The notes beneath the pieces were generated by a model. The model saw only the letters and a program-made list of their open reading frames with translations. It was not told where the DNA came from and did no database searches. Positions 26,623 to 31,554 of a stretch of DNA of 31,554 nucleotides are shown here, piece after piece (the stretch's first letter is position 1; each line of letters begins with the position of its first letter). The stretch is from the NCBI GenBank assembly GCA_016929795.1, contig JAFGIA010000234.1, positions 1 to 31,554 of the forward strand, given 5' to 3'. Position numbers and translations under genes: made by a program. This DNA is from Anaerolineae bacterium (GTDB taxonomy: Bacteria > Chloroflexota > Anaerolineae > JAAYZQ01).

Positions 26623-28595
26623 GTAGCGGCGTGCTTTGTGACAGCCGCCACCCACCCCAAGGCCGCGATCAGGCTGAGCACCATGCCGGCCCACTCGACA
26701 ACACCAGGCGCGTAGCGCAGCGTCACGTCATAGTTGCCTGGCGGCAGCGGTACCTCCATCAACCCCAACTCGTCGGCGTGGTGAGCCAAAACTTGGCCGC
26801 CAGCCTGCACACGCCACAGCGGATAGTCGGTGATCTTGACGTGCATGACTGCACCCGGTAGCGCACCGGCCACGCTCACGTCGAACGCCTCCGGCTCTGC
26901 CCGACGCAGGGTCACTGCAGCGCCCTCCGCCTCGACGAGCGCCGGCGCCGGATCGAGGACACGGTAGAGCACAAAGAGGTCGTCGCTGTAGAACGACTCG
27001 AACTCGGGCGCGGCGTCGAGAAAGGTACGGGCATTGGCATCGGCCCACGTCGCTACCACGGTGGTGACGTTCAAGCGATGGCAGAAATCGAAAAAGGCTT
27101 CTCCTGTCCAGGCGGTCCAGGGGTGCCCCGCCAGCGTCACGTCGTCCGTCAGCTCCACCTGGCCCGGCAGCAGATCCACGTCCACGCGGCCCACCCACAG
27201 GCTGCGCGCTACAGGGCTCCAGTGCGAAAAGGTGCCGCCGACGATCGGGCGCCTGGCAAAGTAGGGCGTGGCGGCCTTGAGCGCCGTGGGCACGTCATCC
27301 AGGTGGAGGTAGTGCGACGTATAGAGCAGCCGGCCGGTCCCTTGCGCCATCGCCGACCAGGCAGCATCGAGGTCGTGCCTGCGGCGTGCCTCACTTAAAA
27401 AATGGGCCGGATCGCGCTGGTCGCGCAGCAGGTCCAGGAACGGCTGCGACAGCCAGGCGATGACCAGCACGGCCACCAGGGCGCCAGCGAGGCCACCTGC
27501 GGCTTTGAGCCGCGTCTGCGCCAGCCACCCGGGCAGACTGCCGAGCCCGACCCCCGCCAGCAGCAGCAGGGCCAGGTACACCTCTGCGCTGAAACGCACC
27601 GGGTCGAGGGTGTAAAAGCCGAGAACCTGGATGAGCACCAGGTGATCAAAGAGGATCAAGATCACCAGTGCCCCTGCCATCCCGAGCACGGCCGCCACGA
27701 ACAGGCGAAGGGGCCGTTCTCTGGTGCCGAGTGCGCCAAGGCCGAGCATCGCTGCCGCCAGCTCGGGCCACGCAGGGCGGCCAAAGAGCCAGGCGAGGGT
27801 CTGGTTCAGGTCGGCGCGCAGCATCGGCGCGGCGTATTCGCCGTGGGCAGCCAGGGGCACCAGCCAGAAGGCCGTGAGCGCCAGGGCCAGCCCGCCCGCG
27901 CCCACGACCGCAGCCAGAAGCTGGAGACGCCGGGGCGAAAAGAGGGCAACGATGGAGAGGAAAACCACGGGTGCCACTCCGTGAAAGGGGTGCATCAAGG
28001 CAATGGCGGCAAGCAGCAGGGCAACCAGCAACCACCAGCCGCCAGCGCGTGTTGCATGCAGCGCACGCCACCCTGCGAGCATCGCCAGTGGCACCAGGCC
28101 AAACGCCAGGCGCTCGGCGACCAGGCCGACGAATATCGCTGCCGTCCCTCCCCACAACCAATCCAGCGCGAGGCCAAGCACTCCGGCAGCCAGCCCGGGC
28201 AGCCACCTGCCTGTGACGCGGGTGACGAGGAGATAGACGGCAGGCGCCGGCAGCAGGTAGGCGAAGAAGAGGAGGGCCTGGTAGAGAAAAAAGTCAGACA
28301 ACTGCCCCAGTGTCAGCCGGTCCAGCAACCAACCGAGCATCACGAACCCAGGTGGGTAGAACTGAAGCTCGGGGTAGCCAGCATACCAGAGGGGATTCCA
28401 GCCGAGCAGGTGTCCGCCCCCGCGCACAGGGTACCAGAGACGCATGAACTGGCCTGGGTGATCACCATAGATCAATAGATCGTCGCGCAACAAAAAACCA
28501 CAGGCGACGGCGGCCAATGCCACGAATAGAGCCATTGCCATCGCGTCGCGCACCCACGTCCGGGTATTCCACGTCGATCGCGCGCGTACCAACAT
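26595..28595 (-). CDS. Multi-pass membrane protein, YfhO/PTPS-related type
   Basis: A 666-residue integral membrane protein, first of the three-gene set. The first helix (AMALFVALAAVACGFLL) leads to an acidic loop YGDHPGQFMRLWYP and LLGWNPLWYAGYPELQFYPP. This matches the 'PLWYAGYP...YPP' pattern of PTPS-related/YfhO membrane proteins, which are predicted GT-C glycosyltransferases. About eleven helices follow, then a soluble domain (from about residue 410) with GTFSHWSP and ATWADANARTFLDAAPEF. A YfhO-like sandwich (ITDYPLWRVQAGGQ) and a final helix complete it. A TATAAT ends 6 nt before the ATG, so the transcript is probably leaderless. It diverges from tsaD. Exact function is not known. Confidence 0.75.
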   Translation of the reverse strand: MLVRARSTWNTRTWVRDAMAMALFVALAAVACGFLLRDDLLIYGDHPGQFMRLWYPVRGGGHLLGWNPLWYAGYPELQFYPPGFVMLGWLLDRLTLGQLSDFFLYQALLFFAYLLPAPAVYLLVTRVTGRWLPGLAAGVLGLALDWLWGGTAAIFVGLVAERLAFGLVPLAMLAGWRALHATRAGGWWLLVALLLAAIALMHPFHGVAPVVFLSIVALFSPRRLQLLAAVVGAGGLALALTAFWLVPLAAHGEYAAPMLRADLNQTLAWLFGRPAWPELAAAMLGLGALGTRERPLRLFVAAVLGMAGALVILILFDHLVLIQVLGFYTLDPVRFSAEVYLALLLLAGVGLGSLPGWLAQTRLKAAGGLAGALVAVLVIAWLSQPFLDLLRDQRDPAHFLSEARRRHDLDAAWSAMAQGTGRLLYTSHYLHLDDVPTALKAATPYFARRPIVGGTFSHWSPVARSLWVGRVDVDLLPGQVELTDDVTLAGHPWTAWTGEAFFDFCHRLNVTTVVATWADANARTFLDAAPEFESFYSDDLFVLYRVLDPAPALVEAEGAAVTLRRAEPEAFDVSVAGALPGAVMHVKITDYPLWRVQAGGQVLAHHADELGLMEVPLPPGNYDVTLRYAPGVVEWAGMVLSLIAALGWVAAVTKHAATCRPSVRVL

Positions 28596-28601
28596 GCATG
28601 A

Positions 28602-28607
28602 ATTATA
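28602..28607 (-). promoter_or_regulatory. -10 box of the membrane-protein operon (leaderless)
   Basis: Minus strand TATAAT followed by TCATGC and the ATG at 28595. The -35 region is poor (TGGCGC at 17 bp). A small hairpin (CCGGTC-GGA-GACCGG, 28641-28655) lies between this promoter and that of tsaD. Confidence 0.5.
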
Positions 28608-28676
28608 ACACAGGGAAGAGCGGGGCGCCAGAGGGAGGGCCCGGTCGGAGACCGGCCCCAGCCCCCCTGACTTCTG

Positions 28677-28705
28677 TTGCGCAGCGTGGGGAAATCTGTT
28701 ATACT
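28677..28705 (+). promoter_or_regulatory. Promoter of tsaD
   Basis: Plus strand: -35 TTGCGC (28677-28682), 17-bp spacer, -10 TATACT (28700-28705). Transcription would start near 28712, leaving a leader of about 10 nt that still includes GGGAGGGCAG before the ATG. Confidence 0.65.
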
Positions 28706-28721
28706 TGGGGCGGGAGGGCAG

Positions 28722-29921
28722 ATGACACTGATTTTGGGGATCGAAAGCTCGTGCGACGAGACGGCGGCGGCGGTGGTGGCTGATGGGCGCATGATCCTGA
28801 GCAATGTCGTCGCATCACAGGTGGAGCTGCATCGCCGCTACGGCGGTGTCTTTCCCGAGGTTGCTTCACGCCAGCACGTGCTCAGCATTCTGCCTGTCGT
28901 CGAGCAGGCACTTGACGAGGCGGGCCTCAGGTGGGACGGCAAGCGCGATCCAGAGCCCGCCGCCCCTGGCATCGACACGGCGCCTCAAAATGCCTTACAT
29001 CTTGAGGCGGCGCCTAAAAATGCCTTACATCTTGAGGCGGCGCCTCAAGACGCCTTGCATCTTGAGGCGATCGCTGTCGCGCACGGGCCGGGGCTGGCAG
29101 GCTCTCTGCTCGTGGGCGTCAACGCGGCCAAGGGGCTGGCACTGGGACGGGGACTGCCGCTGATCGGCATCAACCACATCGAGGCGCATATCTATGGCAA
29201 CTGGCTCGTGCCGGGACCGCCGCCCGAGTTCCCATTGGTGTGCCTGGTCGTATCGGGGGGGCATACTGAGCTGGTGTTGATGACCGGACATGGCCGCTAT
29301 CGGCGGTTGGGCGGTACGCTCGACGACGCGGCGGGTGAGGCGTTCGACAAGGTGGGCCGGCTGCTCGATCTGCCCTACCCCGGCGGGCCTGCCATCCAGG
29401 AGGCGGCACGCGCCGGCTCGCCTACTGCATTCAAGCTGCCGCGTGCCTGGCTGCCCGGCACGTACGATTTCAGCTTTTCCGGCGTCAAGACGGCTATGCT
29501 ACGCACCGTGCACAAGTATCGGCCCGAGGCCGAGGAACGAAAGCACGTTGGGTCGAACGACGCGGGCACCCAACCCCCGCCGGTGGTGCGCGCACTGCCA
29601 GTCGCAAATTTGGCTGCCAGCTTCCAAGCAGCGGTGGTCGACGTCCTGGCGGAAAAGACGGTGCAGGCAGCGGTCGAGTTTGACGCCAAGATGATCCTGC
29701 TGGCCGGGGGAGTGGCCGCAAACGAGGCGCTGCGTCGCGAGGTGCGAGAGCGCAGCCCTATCCCCACGCGCTATCCGCCGCCCTCGCTGTGCACTGACAA
29801 TGCCGCCATCATTGCCAGTGCAGGGTATTTCCGGTTCCAGGCAGGAGATCGGGCGGGTTGGGATCTCGACGTCATACCCGGCCTACGCCTGGCGGAAGAA
29901 GTGGAGAACACGGCACCGTAA
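28722..29921 (+). CDS. tsaD: tRNA N6-adenosine threonylcarbamoyltransferase TsaD
   Basis: TsaD, with TsaB and TsaE, transfers threonylcarbamoyl to A37 of ANN-decoding tRNAs and is essential in most bacteria. The 399-residue protein starts [19 protein letters not shown]. It has the substrate loop [19 protein letters not shown], the metal site [39 protein letters not shown] and [12 protein letters not shown], so it should be functional. The ATG at 28722 has GGAGGGCAG upstream. Oddity: between the N-terminal helix (LDEAGLRW) and AIAVAHGPG there is an extra stretch, residues about 87-116, of three 10-residue repeats (AP[QK][ND]ALHLEA) encoded by three 30-bp DNA repeats. This position normally has only a few residues. 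A second, shorter unusual stretch ([19 protein letters not shown]) precedes [13 protein letters not shown]. plsY follows 56 bp later. Confidence 0.96.
   Translation: MTLILGIESSCDETAAAVVADGRMILSNVVASQVELHRRYGGVFPEVASRQHVLSILPVVEQALDEAGLRWDGKRDPEPAAPGIDTAPQNALHLEAAPKNALHLEAAPQDALHLEAIAVAHGPGLAGSLLVGVNAAKGLALGRGLPLIGINHIEAHIYGNWLVPGPPPEFPLVCLVVSGGHTELVLMTGHGRYRRLGGTLDDAAGEAFDKVGRLLDLPYPGGPAIQEAARAGSPTAFKLPRAWLPGTYDFSFSGVKTAMLRTVHKYRPEAEERKHVGSNDAGTQPPPVVRALPVANLAASFQAAVVDVLAEKTVQAAVEFDAKMILLAGGVAANEALRREVRERSPIPTRYPPPSLCTDNAAIIASAGYFRFQAGDRAGWDLDVIPGLRLAEEVENTAP
28981..29070 (+). repeat. Three 30-bp in-frame palindromic repeats inside tsaD
   Basis: Exact 30-bp period: 28981-29010, 29011-29040, 29041-29070. 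Units 1 and 2 differ at one base; unit 3 differs from unit 1 at four. Units 1 and 3 start CGCCTCAA and end TTGAGGCG plus one base, an 8-bp inverted repeat, so each can form a hairpin; unit 2 has one mismatch. All three stay in the tsaD frame. Confidence 0.95.
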
Positions 29922-29929
29922 CGGGAAGG

Positions 29930-29973
29930 CCCTCTCTGTGTTGTAACGTCTGCAAAAGCCTAGACAGAGAGGG
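29930..29973 (+). promoter_or_regulatory. Stem-loop covering the plsY ribosome-binding site
   Basis: CCCTCTCTGT (29930-29939) pairs perfectly with ACAGAGAGGG (29964-29973). The right arm contains the plsY Shine-Dalgarno (GAGAGGGAG before the ATG at 29978), so the stem would hide it. An inner alternative, GTCTGC-AAAA-GC-CT-AGAC (29948-29965), shares bases 29964-29965 with the outer stem. It could be a translational switch or a simple intergenic hairpin after tsaD. Confidence 0.5.
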
Positions 29974-29977
29974 AGAA

Positions 29978-30613
29978 ATGATAGCGGACGTACTCCTGAT
30001 CGCCGCCGCGGCGATCCTGGCCTATCTGATCGGCTCGACCCCCGTCGGCTACTTGCTCGGCCGCCTGTGGGGTGTGAATGTCCTGGAGAGAGGCAGTGGC
30101 CGGACGGGCGGCACCAATGTGCTCCGCTCCGCCGGCCCCATGGCGGCGCTCATCACCGGTGCGCTGGATGTGGGCAAGGGCGCGCTCGCCGTGTGGGTTG
30201 CCGGCCAAATCGCGGCAGGCGAGGTGCAGGCCGCGGCAGAGATCCTGGCCGGCGCCGCCGTGATCCTGGGCCACAACCATTCGATCTTTTTGTGCTTCCG
30301 GGGTGGAGCCGGAGTCGGAACGTCTCTTGGTGCACTGTCTGTGGTGTATTGGCCGGCGGCCCTCCTCCTCCTGATCCTGCTGCCGACCATCATTGCGATT
30401 ACCCGCTATGCCTCTGTCGGCTCGTTGATCGTGATGACGCTCATGCCCATCCTGCTGATCGGCGCCGTCGTTCTGAACAACCTGTCGCCGATCTATGTCG
30501 CGTACGGCCTCCTGGCGTGGGCCATCGTCGTCTACTCTCACCGCCCCAACATCCGCCGCCTCCTGCACGGCACCGAGCGCCGGATCGGCGAAAAGAGCAA
30601 GGCTGCCCGCTAG
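29978..30613 (+). CDS. plsY: Glycerol-3-phosphate acyltransferase PlsY (divergent)
   Basis: PlsY makes lysophosphatidic acid from acyl-phosphate and glycerol-3-phosphate at the inner membrane, the first step of phospholipid synthesis. The 211-residue, five-helix protein starts MIADVLLIAAAAILAYLIGS and keeps the three family motifs in altered form. GSGRTGGTNVLR stands where GSGN-(I/P)-GATNVLR is usual. GHNHSIFLCFRGGAGVGTS stands where GH-x-FPVFLxFKGGKGVAT is usual. HRPNIRRLLHGTER matches the last motif. The loss of the motif-2 Lys (GGK to GGA) and motif-1 Asn (GSGN to GSGR) raises doubt about normal activity. The ATG at 29978 has GAGAGGGAG upstream, in a stem-loop. It is transcribed after tsaD. 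Confidence 0.85.
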   Translation: MIADVLLIAAAAILAYLIGSTPVGYLLGRLWGVNVLERGSGRTGGTNVLRSAGPMAALITGALDVGKGALAVWVAGQIAAGEVQAAAEILAGAAVILGHNHSIFLCFRGGAGVGTSLGALSVVYWPAALLLLILLPTIIAITRYASVGSLIVMTLMPILLIGAVVLNNLSPIYVAYGLLAWAIVVYSHRPNIRRLLHGTERRIGEKSKAAR

Positions 30614-30685
30614 CCCCGTAAAGCGGTACTTCTCGCCCCCCCCACCTTCCGGCGCAAAAGACGCGGTTTAGCTGGCATGCGTCGC

Positions 30686-30714
30686 TTGACAAAAGCGCGG
30701 AAAGGCTGTAAGAT
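30686..30714 (+). promoter_or_regulatory. Promoter of the CstR-like/thioredoxin operon
   Basis: Plus strand: -35 TTGACA (30686-30691, perfect consensus), 17-bp spacer, -10 TAAGAT (30709-30714). Transcription starts near 30721, inside the proposed operator. Confidence 0.8.
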
Positions 30715-30719
30715 TTCTG

Positions 30720-30734
30720 TACCCAGCCGGGGTA
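30720..30734 (+). promoter_or_regulatory. CsoR/CstR-type operator
   Basis: TACCC-AGCCG-GGGTA: 5-bp arms, 5-bp spacer, directly after the -10 box. The arms and spacing match operators described for CsoR-family regulators (recalled Bacillus copZA form: TACCC-TACGG-GGGTA). Binding there by the regulator encoded 20 bp downstream would block its own promoter. Confidence 0.6.
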
Positions 30735-30754
30735 TTGCCCTAGGCAGCAGGAAA

Positions 30755-31093
30755 ATGCAGACTGAAGAGATCACGAACCGTCTAAAAAGGATAGAGGGGC
30801 AGGTGCGCGGCTTGCAACGTATGGTATCCGACGAGCGCGACTGCGAAGCGATTCTTACCCAGTTGATGGCTGCGCGGGCAGCGCTCGACCGTGTGGGGGT
30901 ACTCATCGCACGCGAGTTTGTGCACGAGTGCATGGTGACAGACGATCCCGACCTGGCGCGTGACCGGGTGGGGCGTGTCATGAACCTGGTCTTTTCGCGC
31001 TTTTCCGTGCCTGTCTTGGACACACTCCCCGAGGCATTCGACGCAGAGAATGACCAACACGAGGAGGAGGATGCAACATGGCAAAACCAATAG
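30755..31093 (+). CDS. CsoR/RcnR-family regulator with CstR-like Cys-Phe-Cys site
   Basis: A 112-residue all-helical repressor of the DUF156 family. [23 protein letters not shown] is the usual family start; the frame is open 26 codons further upstream, but that would place the start ahead of the promoter. Copper-sensing CsoR proteins use Cys-x24-His-x3-Cys. Here Cys30 and Cys59 are 29 residues apart as required, but the His position is Phe55 (in REFVHEC). That matches persulfide sensors of the CstR type (C31/C60 without His), so sulfane-sulfur or redox sensing is more likely than copper sensing. The C-terminus is extended and acidic ([15 protein letters not shown]). It overlaps the thioredoxin gene by 16 bp, so the two form an operon, with an operator just upstream. 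Confidence 0.85.
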   Translation: MQTEEITNRLKRIEGQVRGLQRMVSDERDCEAILTQLMAARAALDRVGVLIAREFVHECMVTDDPDLARDRVGRVMNLVFSRFSVPVLDTLPEAFDAENDQHEEEDATWQNQ

Positions 31094-31413
31094 AGGTCAC
31101 CGACAAGGACTTTGATGACCTGGTGTTGCTGGCCCAGGTGCCAACTGTAGTCGATTTCTGGGCTGTGTGGTGTGGCCCATGCAAAATGATCGCGCCGGTG
31201 CTGGAAGAGATCGCCGCCGATTACGAAGGGCAGATCCAGGTTGCCAAACTCGACGTGGACAAGAGTCCGGAGACCGCCAGTCACTATGGCGTGATGAGCA
31301 TCCCAACCCTCATCCTGTTCAAGGAGGGGCAGGCCGTGGAGCGGATTGTCGGCTTTATGCCAAAGGAAAAGTTGCTAAAGCGCCTAACCCCATACCTCGC
31401 GGCAGAGGAGTGA
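31078..31413 (+). CDS. trxA: Thioredoxin
   Basis: A 111-residue cytoplasmic thioredoxin reducing protein disulfides and persulfides. The active site is WCGPC with Cys32 and Cys35, preceded by VVDFWA; buried Asp26, the cis-proline loop SIPTLILF and the VGFMPKEKL end are all standard. The ribosome site GAGGAGGATGCAAC before the ATG lies within the end of the upstream regulator gene (16-bp overlap). A thioredoxin placed under a CstR-like repressor suggests induction by sulfane sulfur or thiol stress. A 50-bp palindrome follows the stop. Confidence 0.95.
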   Translation: MAKPIEVTDKDFDDLVLLAQVPTVVDFWAVWCGPCKMIAPVLEEIAADYEGQIQVAKLDVDKSPETASHYGVMSIPTLILFKEGQAVERIVGFMPKEKLLKRLTPYLAAEE

Positions 31414-31418
31414 ACGGA

Positions 31419-31468
31419 CCGTGTGATTGTGAAGGCGCTTGTGCACAAGCGCCTTCACAATCACACGG
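31419..31468 (+). terminator. 50-bp perfect palindrome after thioredoxin
   Basis: Two 25-base arms with no mismatch and no spacer, centred on GTGCAC (31441-31446); the left arm begins CCGTGTGATTGTGAAG. It starts 5 bp after the trxA stop. No U-tract follows (CAGCAATG), so it is a structure-only terminator or mRNA stabiliser. Confidence 0.75.
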
Positions 31469-31554
31469 CAGCAATGAAGAACACGGGAAGGTTTGGCGCC
31501 ACTGAGGGGTGATCGGGGGTGACCGGCTGGCTATTATGGGTCAAGCCGCAAACA
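31469..31554. other. Window end, no feature seen
   Basis: The last 86 bases contain no supported gene, promoter or repeat; the next gene presumably lies beyond the window. Confidence 0.6.

Noticed and set aside
28981..29070. CRISPR-like array (30-bp repeats)
   Set aside because: Units abut with no spacers, stay in-frame in tsaD, and there are no cas genes.
30755..31093. Copper-sensing CsoR
   Set aside because: The copper-ligand His position is Phe55; only the two Cys are kept, and there is no copper ATPase or chaperone gene beside it.
31419..31468. Replication origin or phage attachment site
   Set aside because: The palindrome directly follows the trxA stop, and there is no integrase, DnaA box cluster or AT-rich stretch nearby.

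Overview
The window is GC-rich and looks like a chromosomal contig from a member of the Chloroflexota (Anaerolineae or Caldilineae-like). This rests on the mix of genes: large secreted proteins with Thr/Pro-rich linkers, a WAVG-repeat propeller protein ending in FVPFVLK, SdrD-like B repeats, tandem multi-pass membrane proteins of the glycosyltransferase-39 and PTPS-related/YfhO type, and a PP2C phosphatase next to a MinD-like ATPase. Taxonomy is inferred from gene content only. The first 50 bases are almost pure G and look like a contig edge or sequencing artefact.

Layout. 71-1988 (-): dnaN then rsmG, a replication/ribosome housekeeping pair. 2227-7943 (-): two large secreted proteins. One has a beta-helix, GEVED domain, SdrD-like repeats and a PEP-CTERM-type tail; the other is a predicted seven-bladed propeller. 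A 79-bp palindromic element with 10-bp direct repeats sits upstream. 8255-11346: a SAM methyltransferase with a zinc-ribbon tail and a secreted glycoside-hydrolase-like protein, transcribed divergently from overlapping promoters. 11282-17370 (-): a signalling operon of PP2C/SpoIIE phosphatase, MinD/ParA-like ATPase, hybrid histidine kinase with two receivers and an HPt domain, and a response regulator. 17500-19272 (-): a D-cysteine desulfhydrase-like PLP enzyme and a GNAT acetyltransferase. 19462-20751 (+): a lipoprotein with three FKBP domains. 20808-22386: a WYL regulator and a GyrI-like effector-binding protein, divergent around a palindromic operator. 22377-28595 (-): three tandem multi-pass membrane proteins, probably envelope glycan enzymes. 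28722-31413 (+): tsaD (with an odd triplicated 30-bp in-frame repeat), plsY, and a CstR/CsoR-family regulator overlapping a thioredoxin gene.

Regulation is unusually readable. Eleven of thirteen proposed start regions carry a TTGNNN -35 box, exactly 17 bp, and a TANNNT -10 box. Four genes have the -10 box only 6-7 nt before the start codon, which points to leaderless mRNAs. Genes with longer leaders have good Shine-Dalgarno sequences, and these move several starts inward from the longest reading frame. Several gene ends carry long perfect palindromes without a clear U-tract.

The observations most worth following are: the palindromic triplet repeat inside tsaD; the 79-bp MITE-like element with a 10-bp duplication; the CstR-type Cys-Phe-Cys sensor with its own operator in front of thioredoxin; the phosphatase-ATPase-phosphorelay operon; the WYL/GyrI operator; and the 696-bp DNA-level tandem duplication in the PEP-CTERM adhesin-like gene. 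No tRNA, rRNA, CRISPR array or intact transposase gene was seen.
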